A DNA stretch of 64,000 nt. Origin: Leptospira brenneri. GTDB taxonomy: Bacteria > Spirochaetota > Leptospiria > Leptospirales > Leptospiraceae. Numbering within the stretch: position 1 is the first letter of the stretch; each line of letters starts with the position of its first letter. Shown here piece after piece: positions 27,895 to 37,768 of the stretch. The stretch covers positions 372,001-436,000 of the forward strand of contig NZ_NPDQ01000004.1 in the NCBI RefSeq assembly GCF_002812125.1. The letters run 5' to 3'. Below the pieces are notes generated by a model, which made no database searches, was not told the origin of the DNA, and worked only from the letters and a program-made list of their open reading frames with translations. Both the position numbers and the translations under genes were made by a program.

Positions 27895-29930
27895 TAGCCT
27901 ACCTTTAGTTTGTCTAATTCCTCTAAGAAATTCTTAGTTTCTGTGTCTCTATCCTTCGTTTCCATAGGGAAAAAAAGAACAGCGTCCTGAGACAGCTCAT
28001 TTAAAAACCGAGAGGGGGCACTCTCGATTTGCTCCCCAAATTTGCGTCTTGTACGAGCCGAAGTCAAGTACAATTTTCGCCTTGGGCGAGTCATACCCAC
28101 GTAGAGAAGGCGTCGTTCTTCATCGACCACTTCCCCTTCTTCTTCTATAACACGTGAGTTCGGTAAAATTCCCTCTTCCAGGCCCACTAAAAAAACTAAA
28201 TCGTATTCCAACCCCTTAGATTGGTGCATGGTGAGGAGTTGGACCCGGCGGTCTTCCTCATCTTCCTTAGGCTCATCTTCCATCAGGAGGACAAGTCTCT
28301 GCAAAAAGTCAAAAATCGTTGCTTTGCCCTCTCGGCCCTCTTCTTCTTCAAAAAAGGACAACATATTCACCAGTTCACTCAAATTGTAGATCCGGGCTTT
28401 GACCACCTTCTCCTCGGTTTCTTCCAGGGAGATTTCTCTTTCAAACCCGATTTGGGTGATCATTTCTCGAAGCACTGGAGCCAGTTTCGGTGACATCGCA
28501 AACTTCTTTTTGAAGGCGTCCACAAGTTCTACAAATTGGTAGATTTCTTGTCTGACCTTAGCTTTTACTTCGGGTAAATAGTCCGGACTCTCAATCATTT
28601 TATGAAAGATTTCGTATAAAGAAAGTTTGTGTGTGAAGGCTTCCTCTTGGAGTTTTTGCATGGTTCCAGGACCAATCCCACGTTTTGGGTAGTTGATGAT
28701 TCGTAAGAGCGAGTAATCATCCTTAGGATTTGCCACATAACGTAAGTAAGAAATACAATCCCTGATCTCTTTCCGATCAAAAAAATTATAACCACCAACT
28801 ACTTTATAGGGAATGCTACGGTTCCGAAGTTCCTCTTCAAAAGGGCGAGACTGAAAGTTAGTGCGAAAGAGGATGGCAATTTCTTTTCCCTTAAATTCAT
28901 TTTTAATGAGTAAGGTTTGGATCCTTCCTGCAACAAAGATTGCCTCTTCCCTTTCGTCGGCGGTTTCATAATATTCCACTCGTTCTGCAGAAGGAATCCG
29001 ACTATAAAGTGTTTTTTCTTTTCGGCCTTTGTTGTTTTGGATGAGGGAGTTTGCTGCCTGGATGATGAGAGAAGTCGAACGGTAATTTTCTAGTAGGCGA
29101 ACCACTTTCGCATGAGGAAACTCTCTTTCAAAGTTTAAGATGAGTTGGACATTGGAACCGCGAAACGCGTAAATACTTTGATCGTCGTCCCCTACCACAC
29201 AAAGGTTATCACTTTTACCGCGAAATAACGATAAAAACTCGTATTGGAGTTGGTTGGTATCTTGGAACTCATCCACAAGATAATATTCATGTTTTCTTTG
29301 GTAATAGGCTGCAATTTCAGGAAATTCAGCTAACAGACGTTTGGGAAGTAAAATTAAATCATCAAAATCGATGGCATTTTTTTCTTTTAATCCATCTTCA
29401 TACATAGAGAAAACTTCTGCCGCAATTAGATCAAATTCTTCCGTTAATCCATTGTCTTTTGGATGTACTTGGGTGTTTTTCGCGTAAGAGATACGGCGAA
29501 GGATTTCTTTGGGAGGAACTTTTTTGGGATCCAGTCGTTTCGATTTCAAAAGGTCGGAAACAAAGGCTTCCTGGTCCGTTCCATTAAATAATAAAAACGT
29601 TTCGTTATAACCAAGTTTAGTAATATGTTCTTTTAGGATTTTCAAACCTAACGAATGAAAGGTGGAAAGAGTGATTCCCTTTAGTTTTTCCCGGGGAACC
29701 ATTTTACGAAGTCGCTCCGCCATCTCTTTGGCACTTTTGTTAGTAAAAGAAAGAGCGACAATTTTACTGGCAGGGATTTTGACACCCTCCACCATATGAG
29801 CAATCCTATTGGTAATGACCCTTGTCTTTCCCGACCCCGCACCAGCAAAAACCAATAAGGGGCCTTGGATGGTGGAAACTGCTTCCATTTGCGCTGCATT
29901 CAATTTCATAGGGAGACCGGTAAGGGACAT
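27894..29930 (-). CDS. uvrD: UvrD/PcrA/Rep-type superfamily 1 DNA helicase
   Basis: ATP-dependent 3'-5' DNA helicase of 678 residues. All SF1A motifs are visible: FAGAGSGKTRVITNR (Walker A), STFHSLGLKIL (Ia/Ib), DEFQDTNQLQYE (II), VVGDDDQSIYAFRGS (III), LLENYRS, FRTNFQSR (IV), LTMHQSKGLEYDLVFL (V) and EEERRLLYVGMTRPRRKLYL-like VI. It lacks RecB-type nuclease residues. Whether it is orthologous to UvrD, PcrA or Rep cannot be decided here, so the symbol is tentative. Translation may start at ATG 29930 or seven codons later. It follows the GST gene by 47 bp and is coupled to the TPR lipoprotein gene. Confidence 0.9.
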   Translation of the reverse strand: MSLTGLPMKLNAAQMEAVSTIQGPLLVFAGAGSGKTRVITNRIAHMVEGVKIPASKIVALSFTNKSAKEMAERLRKMVPREKLKGITLSTFHSLGLKILKEHITKLGYNETFLLFNGTDQEAFVSDLLKSKRLDPKKVPPKEILRRISYAKNTQVHPKDNGLTEEFDLIAAEVFSMYEDGLKEKNAIDFDDLILLPKRLLAEFPEIAAYYQRKHEYYLVDEFQDTNQLQYEFLSLFRGKSDNLCVVGDDDQSIYAFRGSNVQLILNFEREFPHAKVVRLLENYRSTSLIIQAANSLIQNNKGRKEKTLYSRIPSAERVEYYETADEREEAIFVAGRIQTLLIKNEFKGKEIAILFRTNFQSRPFEEELRNRSIPYKVVGGYNFFDRKEIRDCISYLRYVANPKDDYSLLRIINYPKRGIGPGTMQKLQEEAFTHKLSLYEIFHKMIESPDYLPEVKAKVRQEIYQFVELVDAFKKKFAMSPKLAPVLREMITQIGFEREISLEETEEKVVKARIYNLSELVNMLSFFEEEEGREGKATIFDFLQRLVLLMEDEPKEDEEDRRVQLLTMHQSKGLEYDLVFLVGLEEGILPNSRVIEEEGEVVDEERRLLYVGMTRPRRKLYLTSARTRRKFGEQIESAPSRFLNELSQDAVLFFPMETKDRDTETKNFLEELDKLKVG

Positions 29931-29977
29931 AATCCAATGAAATCCGATCCGGTCGAGTGAAAAACAGCCGTTCTTTA

Positions 29978-30574
29978 TTACTTAGGAGCAGTTTCCTTCC
30001 AAGATTTGGATTGGCCGTGAAAGTTTAGAAAACTAGCAAAAATGGGATCCTCTTCCACAGGCAAAACGGAGCGAAATCGCATCCAGTCTAGAGCAGTAAA
30101 GAGTGCCATTTCGGAAAGCCCTACCTTTCCATCGGTAAAGAAAAAATGACCATTTAACTCTTGTTTGATAAAATCTAAAATAGAGCTGATGCGCAGTGCA
30201 TTTTTCGTAAGATAGGGAGCTGCATCTGGTTTGATCCCTTCTTTATTGAGATAAAACAAGAGAATTCCATTGTCCAGGGCTTGGTCAATGGCCGTGAGTA
30301 AATTGGCTTCACGAAAATGATGCGTCCCCGTTTTGGGACGAAAATTCCCTGAACCTTTCGTTTCCAAAAGGTAATCAGTGATGGTATGGCTGTCCCAAAT
30401 TTTAACATCATCGATTTCTGCATAAGGGATTTTCCAGAGTGGATTTTTTTCCCGTAATTCCTTTTGCCCTGCATCTGTCATTGTATCCACAAGAGTGAAA
30501 GGAATTCCGAGTTCCATACAGAGAAAACGAATGCGTCTTACATAAGGAGAGGTGATGCTACCGTATAATTTCAT
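29978..30574 (-). CDS. glutathione S-transferase family protein
   Basis: A 198-residue soluble protein. It has an N-terminal thioredoxin-like GST domain: MKLYGSITSPYVRRIRFLCM contains the active-site Ser/Pro region, and NPLWKIPYAEIDDVKIWDS includes the cis-Pro and glutathione gamma-glutamyl-binding positions. A helical C-terminal domain follows. It resembles YibF-like bacterial GSTs; the substrate is unknown. It is the first gene of the minus-strand group and is divergent from the Nudix gene across a 123-bp spacer. Confidence 0.87.
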   Translation of the reverse strand: MKLYGSITSPYVRRIRFLCMELGIPFTLVDTMTDAGQKELREKNPLWKIPYAEIDDVKIWDSHTITDYLLETKGSGNFRPKTGTHHFREANLLTAIDQALDNGILLFYLNKEGIKPDAAPYLTKNALRISSILDFIKQELNGHFFFTDGKVGLSEMALFTALDWMRFRSVLPVEEDPIFASFLNFHGQSKSWKETAPK

Positions 30575-30697
30575 ATAGAGATCATTTTCCTCAACCCTTT
30601 ATCCTTCAAGAGTAAGATTTTTCAGAATTTCAAAAAAGAGAGAAAATCTCTATACAATTCCCTGAATCGAAATTTCCCTAGTTCGAAGGAAAACAAA

Positions 30698-31243
30698 GTG
30701 AAAGAACGAAAAAACTGGAAAGATTTATTCCCAACCCCGATTTATACCCTTGCCAGTTTTGATATCCAACTTCCCCGATCGGAAAAAGAAAAAACTTATT
30801 ATGTATTAAAATCTAAAAACTGGGTGAATGTAGTTCCTGTAACTAAATCCGGCGAGATCCTACTCATCAAACAGTACCGACATGGGATTGGGGAAGATAG
30901 TTTGGAAATTCCCGGCGGGATTGTGGATGAAGAAGGGCCGGGTTCGGAATTGGAATCGGCCATCAGAGAACTAAGAGAAGAAACGGGATACGCTACAGAA
31001 ACCTCTAAATACAAACTTCTCTCCAAATTTTCAGGGAACCCAGCCATGTTTACCAACTGGTCTTATTCTTATGTTGCCTACGACGTGGATCTAGTCCATG
31101 AAGTGGAATTTGATGAAGGTGAAGACATCGAAATTGTTTTAAAAAAGCCGGAAGAAGTAAAACAGTTGTTACTTGATGGAAACATCCACCACCCCCATAT
31201 GGCAGCGGCCCTTGGGATTTTTTTCTTAAACCAAAAATCATAA
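30698..31243 (+). CDS. Nudix hydrolase, ADP-ribose pyrophosphatase-like
   Basis: A 181-residue enzyme of the ADP-ribose pyrophosphatase branch of Nudix hydrolases. The N-terminal strand region precedes LLIKQYRHGIGEDSLEIPGG, typical of ADPRases. The Nudix box is IVDEEGPGSELESAIRELREETGY in outline, with REL and REETG intact but about two extra residues between the first acidic position and REL compared with the strict GX5EX7 spacing. The GTG start at 30698 has AAGGA about eight bases upstream. Cleavage of ADP-ribose or a related nucleotide sugar is inferred. Confidence 0.87.
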   Translation: MKERKNWKDLFPTPIYTLASFDIQLPRSEKEKTYYVLKSKNWVNVVPVTKSGEILLIKQYRHGIGEDSLEIPGGIVDEEGPGSELESAIRELREETGYATETSKYKLLSKFSGNPAMFTNWSYSYVAYDVDLVHEVEFDEGEDIEIVLKKPEEVKQLLLDGNIHHPHMAAALGIFFLNQKS

Positions 31244-31398
31244 CCTAACGATTGTAGAGTTTTTTACTAAGCAGCACTCGGAGATTCACAGCCTTTCCTT
31301 GTTTAGATTCTAAAAAAAGAACCGAACAATATTTAGAAAAATCCCCAAGAATCTCGAAATTGCTGGAAAATTAATCATAAGTTTTGAACACTATATTT

Positions 31399-32187
31399 AT
31401 GAGAAAGTCCATCGCACAGTCAATCCTAGTACTTATCATAGTATTCAGTCAATTTTCCTTATTTGCGGAAGATGGTGAGAGCTTAGAGCCAATCACCATC
31501 ACAGTTCAAAAGGGAGAAACCCTTTCTCTCATCTCGGAAAGACACCTTTCTGATCCGAGACGATGGCCAGAACTTTTAAAACATAATAAAATCCCAAATC
31601 CCGATCTCATCAAACCGGGCCTTTCTCTTGTTGTCCCAGTTTTCTTAAGAAAACCCGTGGTTGGTGTGACAGAGTTTGTCATTGGATCAGTGGAATGGAA
31701 CGGGACTGGTGGTAAGGGTCCTTGGGTTCCACTGAAATTAGGACAAGAACTCCATCCCAATGACCAAATCAAAACCACCGGCAAAGGGAAAACCGATGTT
31801 CATATCAATAACGTGGGTATGGTGAGAATCTTAACCAATAGCCATTTTGAAGTAAAGGGTGCAGAGAAAAAAGGTGGGGCTGTTACAGTTGCTCTTTTTA
31901 AAGGAAGTCTTGATGCAAAAGTTACTAAATCCAATCCACCCACTACGGAACATAAATTCAATATTGTCAGTCCATCTTCTACGGCGGGAGTTCGGGGAAC
32001 AGAATTCCGCGTGGAGTTAGATGAAAAGCTGAGTTCAACTATTTCTTGTTTTGAAGGTGTGGTTGATGTTGCAGCCCAAGGTAAATCGGTAGAATTAACG
32101 CAAGGAATGGCAACTTTCGTAGAAAAAGGAAAGTCTCCAGTACAACCTTATAAAATCCCAGAAGCACCTCGCCTAAAAGAAGAATAG
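31399..32187 (+). CDS. LysM and FecR domain exported protein
   Basis: An exported protein of 262 residues from ATG 31399; a TTG at 31384 would add five residues. After the signal peptide (ILVLIIVFSQFSLFAEDG), a LysM-type module (about 35-85) contains VQKGETLSLISERHL and PDLIKPGLSLVVP. A FecR domain (about 95-240) contains RILTNSHFEVKG, STAGVRGTEFRVEL and CFEGVVDV. LysM binds peptidoglycan or glycans. FecR-like domains in spirochaetes often occur in periplasmic proteins without sigma-factor partners, and no ECF sigma gene is nearby. The OmpL47-like gene follows after 7 bp. Confidence 0.85.
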   Translation: MRKSIAQSILVLIIVFSQFSLFAEDGESLEPITITVQKGETLSLISERHLSDPRRWPELLKHNKIPNPDLIKPGLSLVVPVFLRKPVVGVTEFVIGSVEWNGTGGKGPWVPLKLGQELHPNDQIKTTGKGKTDVHINNVGMVRILTNSHFEVKGAEKKGGAVTVALFKGSLDAKVTKSNPPTTEHKFNIVSPSSTAGVRGTEFRVELDEKLSSTISCFEGVVDVAAQGKSVELTQGMATFVEKGKSPVQPYKIPEAPRLKEE

Positions 32188-32194
32188 CAGGAAT

Positions 32195-33181
32195 ATGAAT
32201 CGAAAATTTTTACTGATCCTTGGAATTGTTTTTTTAACATTTAGCTCTCTCGTTTCTAAACCCAAAAGAGAACTTCGAATTGCCATCGATGCAGAAGCGG
32301 ATGCCAATTTTGAATTAGAACTTTGGCAAGAAAAACCAAATGAAAACGGAGATACCATTGCTCCGAAACCTCCTGAATCCATTCAGTTTAAGGGAAACCG
32401 AATCACAGTCACACCAAAGGATGATTTTGAATACTTTCGTGTGCGAAGGTTAGGTGAATATGGTGCCAAAGGATTTTGGACTCAAGTCTATTCAACCAAT
32501 GTAGATCCAGGCTCCCCTCTTTCTGTTCCTCGCGAATTTGCAGCCACTAAAAAAGTTTTTGTTCCCAAACAGGAACCGAAAAAAGCAACTTCTGTGATTT
32601 CAGGAGATAGTTTTGTCATTGTTAAAACAAAAGATGAATCCATTCGTTATTTAACAAAAGATGTGTTAACACTAAATCCAAGTGATGATGCCTCTGGTGT
32701 TGCTGAAGTTCGTTACCGTATCAATGGCGGGCATTGGAGTTCTAGTAAAGCAATGACATCGGTTCCGATCCAAGAGGAAGGAAGTTACAAGTTTTTGTAT
32801 TTCTCTGTTGACCATGCCGGAAACAAAGAACCAGTTCAAGTTTTGGACTTTATTAAGGATTCTACTCCACCGGAAACAATACTTGATTGGGTGGGACAAA
32901 GTGCCAATGGCAAGGGAGGAGTCAAATTTCTTTCTCCAGAAACAAAAATCAAACTCACTCCCAAAGATCGTTTGAGCGGACCTAAAGATATTCTTGTTGC
33001 TTACACTTGTCAGTCGGGAAACCAATCAGAGTTCAAACCTTATACTTCCGAAATTTCTGTTCTGGAACTGAAATCAGTTTGTAAAGGGTCTTTCCAACTT
33101 TTTTATTATGCGATAGACCAAGTAGGAAATGAAGAAGCAGTCAAAACATTAAATTTTCAACTGGGTAGTGAATCCAATTAA
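32195..33181 (+). CDS. OmpL47-type repeat exported protein
   Basis: A 328-residue protein with an N-terminal signal (LLILGIVFLTFSSLVSKP). Two repeat units match the leptospiral OmpL47-type domain. The first, about 165-225, contains DDASGVAEVRYRINGGHW and LYFSVDHAGNKEPV. The second, about 250-325, contains KDRLSGPKDILVAYTC and LFYYAIDQVGNEEAV. The 'D..SG...Y...G ... YY..D..GN.E' pattern is diagnostic. In OmpL47 these units are linked to surface exposure and host-ligand binding; in a saprophyte the function is unknown. It is probably co-transcribed with the LysM-FecR gene. Confidence 0.82.
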   Translation: MNRKFLLILGIVFLTFSSLVSKPKRELRIAIDAEADANFELELWQEKPNENGDTIAPKPPESIQFKGNRITVTPKDDFEYFRVRRLGEYGAKGFWTQVYSTNVDPGSPLSVPREFAATKKVFVPKQEPKKATSVISGDSFVIVKTKDESIRYLTKDVLTLNPSDDASGVAEVRYRINGGHWSSSKAMTSVPIQEEGSYKFLYFSVDHAGNKEPVQVLDFIKDSTPPETILDWVGQSANGKGGVKFLSPETKIKLTPKDRLSGPKDILVAYTCQSGNQSEFKPYTSEISVLELKSVCKGSFQLFYYAIDQVGNEEAVKTLNFQLGSESN

Positions 33182-33241
33182 GTGATAAACTTAGATTGTC
33201 GATTGCCCCGAATTTAAGGCTTATAAACACTGGCTAAAGAG

Positions 33242-34483
33242 ATGAAGAAAAATCTTTCTTTAGCCATTTTCAAACATCGTGACTTTCGGTTCTTTATTGT
33301 CGCAAGATTCTTTATGGTTCTTGCGATCAACATCCAGGCTACCATTGTTGGTTGGCAAGTTTATGAACTCACAGGCAGTGTTCTTGATTTAGGTCTTGTT
33401 GGCCTATTTGAAGCGATCCCTTCTATCATCGTTGCTCTTTATGCCGGTCATCTTGCCGATCTAAGAGATCGTCGTAATATCATTATCGTTTGTTTATTCT
33501 TTTTACTTGTTTGTTCCCTGACTCTCTTTGCATTTACCGGGCCCCTTTCCTTTTTACTCGAAACATACAAAGCCTATCCCATTTTTTTAGTGATCTTAAT
33601 TTCTGGGATTGCACGAGGGTTTATCTCTCCTGCCATTTTTAGTTTTGTCACACAACTTGTTCCCAGAGAACATTACCCACACTCTGCAGCTTGGATGGGA
33701 ACTTCATTCCAGGCTGGTGCAGTGATTGGCCCTGCTCTCGGTGGGATTGTTTATGGAAGTTTGGGAATGCAAGCAGCTTATGCTCTTGATTCCTTTTGTA
33801 TCGGACTTCCCTTTTTACTTTTCTTTTGGATCGGAAAACGTAGCCTTCCGGAAAGGAAAGAAAAAGAAGCTTTGAAAGATAGCCTTCTCGTGGGACTTCG
33901 TTTCGTTTTAAAAAATGAAATCATGCTCGGTGCAATGGCACTTGATATGTTTGCAGTTCTTTTTGGAGGGGCTGTGGCCCTTCTTCCTGTTTACGCGAAA
34001 GACATTCTGTTTGTTGGTTCAGAAGGTCTTGGCTACCTTCGGGCTGCTCCCTCTCTCGGTGCTCTCTTAATGGCATATTACCTCACATACAAACCACCTT
34101 TGGAAAAATCCGGTCGAGTCTTGTTAGGTTGTGTATTTGGATTTGGAGTTTGTATGCTTGTCTTCGGGCTTTCTCATTCCTTTATCGTTTCGCTTATGGC
34201 CTTGTTTTTATCAGGAGTCTTCGATAGTGTTTCCGTGGTCGTTCGTTCTACCATCATGCAGACAATGACACCTGAAGAAATGCGTGGGCGTGTCAGTGCC
34301 ATTAACAAAGTTTTTATTGGTTCTTCGAATGAAATCGGGGCTTTTGAATCTGGGGTTTCCGCTAAATTTCTAGGTCCAGTGGGCTCCGTTGTATTTGGAG
34401 GCATCATGACGATCCTCGTTGTATGTTTTACCTTCCGTTTATCTCCTAAGTTGAAAGAATTGGAACTGAAAAACTGGGTCTAA
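33242..34483 (+). CDS. MFS transporter (EntS-like, MFS_3)
   Basis: A 413-residue transporter with about 12 predicted membrane helices. The N-terminal half shows FFMVLAINIQATIVGWQVYELTGS and the inter-helix 2-3 motif GHLADLRDRRNI, a G-x-x-x-D-R-x-R-R-type MFS signature. The overall pattern resembles the enterobactin exporter/EntS subgroup of drug or siderophore exporters. The substrate is not predictable, and no siderophore genes are adjacent. The start ATG 33242 lies 60 bp after the OmpL47-like gene. Confidence 0.87.
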   Translation: MKKNLSLAIFKHRDFRFFIVARFFMVLAINIQATIVGWQVYELTGSVLDLGLVGLFEAIPSIIVALYAGHLADLRDRRNIIIVCLFFLLVCSLTLFAFTGPLSFLLETYKAYPIFLVILISGIARGFISPAIFSFVTQLVPREHYPHSAAWMGTSFQAGAVIGPALGGIVYGSLGMQAAYALDSFCIGLPFLLFFWIGKRSLPERKEKEALKDSLLVGLRFVLKNEIMLGAMALDMFAVLFGGAVALLPVYAKDILFVGSEGLGYLRAAPSLGALLMAYYLTYKPPLEKSGRVLLGCVFGFGVCMLVFGLSHSFIVSLMALFLSGVFDSVSVVVRSTIMQTMTPEEMRGRVSAINKVFIGSSNEIGAFESGVSAKFLGPVGSVVFGGIMTILVVCFTFRLSPKLKELELKNWV

Positions 34484-34526
34484 AAATGCTTGGAAAATCT
34501 CTTTTCTAGAGAATATTGGACATGCC

Positions 34527-34712
34527 ATGTCAGATTTGATCCACGATTCCAAACTTCCCGAAGACAAAAAACACACGCTTGTCCTTCTCATACAAACGAT
34601 GTTAAACGATGTGAACAAACAAATCACTCATTTAGGAATCAACAACTACATGAAACTCCAAGATGAAATCGCAAAACTACTGATTCCCATCATTGAAGAC
34701 AAATTAGATTGA
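34527..34712 (+). CDS. small hypothetical protein
   Basis: A 61-residue helical, charged protein (MSDLIHDSKLPEDKKHTLVL...) with no cysteine, signal or membrane segment. The coding pattern is good (no clusters of rare residues), and it fills the space up to the convergent PLD gene, whose stop codon abuts its own. It is not recognised as any family. TTGGA lies about seven bases before the ATG. Confidence 0.5.
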   Translation: MSDLIHDSKLPEDKKHTLVLLIQTMLNDVNKQITHLGINNYMKLQDEIAKLLIPIIEDKLD

Positions 34713-36341
34713 TTAGTCACTAGAACAAACGGGCGTTACCTTCCTCGATACTTCAAACCGATTTAATAAAAAAACCATCCATTCTGGTGGTTTGTTTTTC
34801 TCTTTGGTATGACAAAACGAAAACTTTCCGTTTTCTGTCCCAACCCAGAACCATAAATTTTTTCCTCTCCAAAAATCAGTCTGGCCTAAGATCGTCGCAT
34901 TCCCATCCAATACAAAGTTCTGTCTGGGATGAGTTCCGTCCCATAAAGAAAAAGAAAGAACTCGGTCTCCATTGGAAAGACTAAGTTTGGTTCCCAAAAA
35001 ATAATTTTGTAGAAACAGTCGCAAAGGAGAACCGTCTGATTCTTCCCAAATAGGATCCGTTAGGATTGGAGATAAATAAAACCGCTCGCCAGTTTTGGCT
35101 CGGATCAGTCCCGTAAATCCTAAACTTTGTTTATAGGCACTAGACAGAGCATTTGAGTTTGCATCAAAAATGGCTTCATTATTGAAGAGTATATTGGTTT
35201 GGAATAAGGAATTATGAAATCTCTGGATTGAAAACATTTTTATTTCTGATCCTGGATTGGAGTTTGGAGTGGATAGATTTCCTGATTGGTTTGTAACAGG
35301 AATCGCCTTCCACAAAATTCGTTTCCATTCCATAAGAAATTCTCTCGTTACAGAAGGATGATCCATACGAACAAAAATCTCTTTGTTTTTATCTCTAGCC
35401 GATACGGAATAATTATAAGAACCAACATAAACAGTCTGATCATCAATGATCATTGTTTTATGGTGTAACAAACCACCTAGATAACGATCATTCTTATAAA
35501 CAAAATCCACATTTCCATCTTCAAAAATTTGTGAAGGATACACTAAATTCTCACTAAGAAATACCGCCTCTGGATTGACAGACATGATCACAGGAGAGTT
35601 ATAAATTCCCTCGACCAGAACTCCTCTCTGACTTGCTTCCAGAAGTTTTATACTAAGGACTGGGTCATAATGAGAATAAATTAAAAACTTAATCGAATGT
35701 TTTGCATGATCCACTGCATCAAGTAATTGTTGTTGGATTTCTAGACCAGCTTCTGGAGATACAAAGTACTGTAACAAACCAACCTGGAAAAAACCCCGAG
35801 GATTTTTTCCCTCCAGTGTTGCGATGATCCCCTCTAGTTCATTCGAGGATATGTTCTGTGCCCAATAGGCGTTATGGTCTGTCAGAAGCCCATGTGTGGT
35901 AAAATTTCCCGTTCCTGTGAATAGGCGAATCCCATCAAAAATCCAAATTTTTGTATGGTGGATTCCTGAACCCGACCATCTTTGAATTTCCAATCCTAAT
36001 GATTCTAATTCAGAATAATCTTCTTCTTGATCACCAAATAAATCTATCCGAACCCCCATTCTTTTTTTCAAATAAAGTTCGGTGAGAATTTCATAATCGT
36101 CTATGGAATAGAGATAGGCACGAATTGAAACTTTAGCCTTTCGAATCTCAGAAAGTAAAACATCTTTGACGAAGCTTTTTTTATCCTCTGCAATATCTCG
36201 ACCAGGATAAGAAAAGTATAAATCTGTTAGAGGTGAGTTTGGAAATAATAAAAACGAAAGATCCTTGGTCGATTTTGAATTTTGACAAAAGCCAAGAAAA
36301 GGTAATGATAAAATTAAAAAGGAAAGATAAGTTCGATTCAT
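34713..36341 (-). CDS. phospholipase D-like lipoprotein
   Basis: A 542-residue lipoprotein starting MNRTYLSFLILSLPFLGFC, with Cys19 lipidated. Two complete HKD catalytic motifs (HxKxxxxD) are present: His129/Lys131/Asp136 in HHTKIWIFD and His293/Lys295/Asp300 in HHKTMIIDD. Each is followed by the usual GT/GS-x-N (FTGTGNF, YVGSYNY). The active site is therefore intact, and the enzyme could be a phosphodiesterase acting on lipid or nucleic acid outside the cytoplasm. About 190 C-terminal residues are unrecognised. The start at 36341 has GGGAG nine bases upstream and overlaps the previous stop as ATGA. Confidence 0.88.
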   Translation of the reverse strand: MNRTYLSFLILSLPFLGFCQNSKSTKDLSFLLFPNSPLTDLYFSYPGRDIAEDKKSFVKDVLLSEIRKAKVSIRAYLYSIDDYEILTELYLKKRMGVRIDLFGDQEEDYSELESLGLEIQRWSGSGIHHTKIWIFDGIRLFTGTGNFTTHGLLTDHNAYWAQNISSNELEGIIATLEGKNPRGFFQVGLLQYFVSPEAGLEIQQQLLDAVDHAKHSIKFLIYSHYDPVLSIKLLEASQRGVLVEGIYNSPVIMSVNPEAVFLSENLVYPSQIFEDGNVDFVYKNDRYLGGLLHHKTMIIDDQTVYVGSYNYSVSARDKNKEIFVRMDHPSVTREFLMEWKRILWKAIPVTNQSGNLSTPNSNPGSEIKMFSIQRFHNSLFQTNILFNNEAIFDANSNALSSAYKQSLGFTGLIRAKTGERFYLSPILTDPIWEESDGSPLRLFLQNYFLGTKLSLSNGDRVLSFSLWDGTHPRQNFVLDGNATILGQTDFWRGKNLWFWVGTENGKFSFCHTKEKNKPPEWMVFLLNRFEVSRKVTPVCSSD

Positions 36342-37768
36342 ATTTGTATTCTCCCAAAACAATATCCAAAGTTGGATTTGATACCTATCGATTCAGGTAA
36401 AAACAATTGAGAAAATCCAATCCCTAGTTCAAAGGAAGAATCTTCTTTCAAGGAAAGTTCAAATAATCCTTCTCCAATAAAAAATACTTCAAAATCTCTT
36501 TTCTGAAAACTGATTCGCCCATCCGCAGGCCCGGCAAATTGATAAGGTAAGAAGTAAGATCCAACCATCTTAGCGACAAACTGATCATAGGTGAATTGTA
36601 AAACAAGTTCACTCAAATAACCAAAACTCCTTCCCTCCTTTAACCCAAAGTTTTTTTCATAACCAGATTCGGTGACTGCTGCAGAGGGAAAGATACGAAA
36701 TATTTGTGAGAGGTAGGGAGTCTGAGCTGGGTGTGTTCCTAGAGATACATAACCATCCTTAATGATTTGATTTTTTTCGTTCCTCTCCTCCCTGTCTGAT
36801 AAGAAGTGTGAGCTGCGGACCAAAAAATCACCTAACCGTAATTCCATTCCCATCTGGACTGCTTCCCCTGAAATCGGAATGGAACCTGGTTTTGCAGCCA
36901 CTTTGGAATTGGTTCTATCATTTCCTTTTGCCCAAAGAAAATCGAATTGGAGGTCAAAAATCTCTAAGTCCAGGCCAAATCCCAAATTTCCATTGAGTAA
37001 AGAATCTCCATCAGCACCAGAACCTTTCGTTTCTCGAGGACTGTCCTTGGTATGCCTTCCCAAGTTTCCTAACTCAAGATACTGTAGTCCCAACCGAAGA
37101 ACAAAAAATTCTCCATAAATGAGTCCGAAGGAATGCCTACGATGGTGACTTCGTCTGCCTTCGTTTGGTTCTCTTCCCAAAGGAGTCTCCGTATTCTCTT
37201 GTGAAATAGAGGGATTTGGAAGTAAGGAATGAAACCGATCTTTTTCAAACAAAAGAGATCCAGAATACTGGTCCCAAAGAAAAAACTGCAAACCGAGATT
37301 GGGTTTTGGGAAAAATTCAATAAACAATCCCTCTCCTCCATCATAACTTGTTTGAAACGATTTTGGTCGAAACAAATGTTCCCGACGTCCCAGACCCAAA
37401 AGAAACTTGGATGTTTCATAACCAAGATAATGGTTTTTTCCTAAATAAAATGGCCTAAGTCCGGTTTCTTTTCCCGTAGTTAATTTGATTTCTAAGTCCC
37501 AGACAATTTTATCTTTTTTATTTTTATCTTTCAGACCAACAAACATGGATTTATCGGAAACTCGATTCAAATAAGAATGATTTTGGAAGTTTTGCCCCAT
37601 CCGGTTTATTTCTAAATCCCAAAGGACTGGTTCCGATTCCTTCTGGTTTAATTCTTTAAAAAACAATTCATATCCAAGAACCCCAACTTCGACACCCACA
37701 GCAAATTTCGGGGATGTACAAAACGAAAAAGCCACGGCAAAAACAAATACAACCTTTGAAGGAATCAA
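36338..37768 (-). CDS. predicted outer membrane beta-barrel protein
   Basis: A 476-residue exported protein. The start is TTG 37768, overlapping the upstream TGA as TTGA. A longer in-frame start at 37831 would bury an intact signal peptide (IPSKVVFVFAVAFSF) behind 21 residues. The mature part shows many alternating hydrophobic/polar strands with aromatic ends, such as FIEFFPKPNLGLQFFLWDQ, NLGFGLDLEIFDLQFDFLW and FEVFFIGEGLFELSL, consistent with a beta-barrel of a dozen or more strands. No known family is recognised. It is translationally coupled on both sides, to the lamin-tail-like lipoprotein and to the PLD lipoprotein. Confidence 0.65.
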   Translation of the reverse strand: MIPSKVVFVFAVAFSFCTSPKFAVGVEVGVLGYELFFKELNQKESEPVLWDLEINRMGQNFQNHSYLNRVSDKSMFVGLKDKNKKDKIVWDLEIKLTTGKETGLRPFYLGKNHYLGYETSKFLLGLGRREHLFRPKSFQTSYDGGEGLFIEFFPKPNLGLQFFLWDQYSGSLLFEKDRFHSLLPNPSISQENTETPLGREPNEGRRSHHRRHSFGLIYGEFFVLRLGLQYLELGNLGRHTKDSPRETKGSGADGDSLLNGNLGFGLDLEIFDLQFDFLWAKGNDRTNSKVAAKPGSIPISGEAVQMGMELRLGDFLVRSSHFLSDREERNEKNQIIKDGYVSLGTHPAQTPYLSQIFRIFPSAAVTESGYEKNFGLKEGRSFGYLSELVLQFTYDQFVAKMVGSYFLPYQFAGPADGRISFQKRDFEVFFIGEGLFELSLKEDSSFELGIGFSQLFLPESIGIKSNFGYCFGRIQI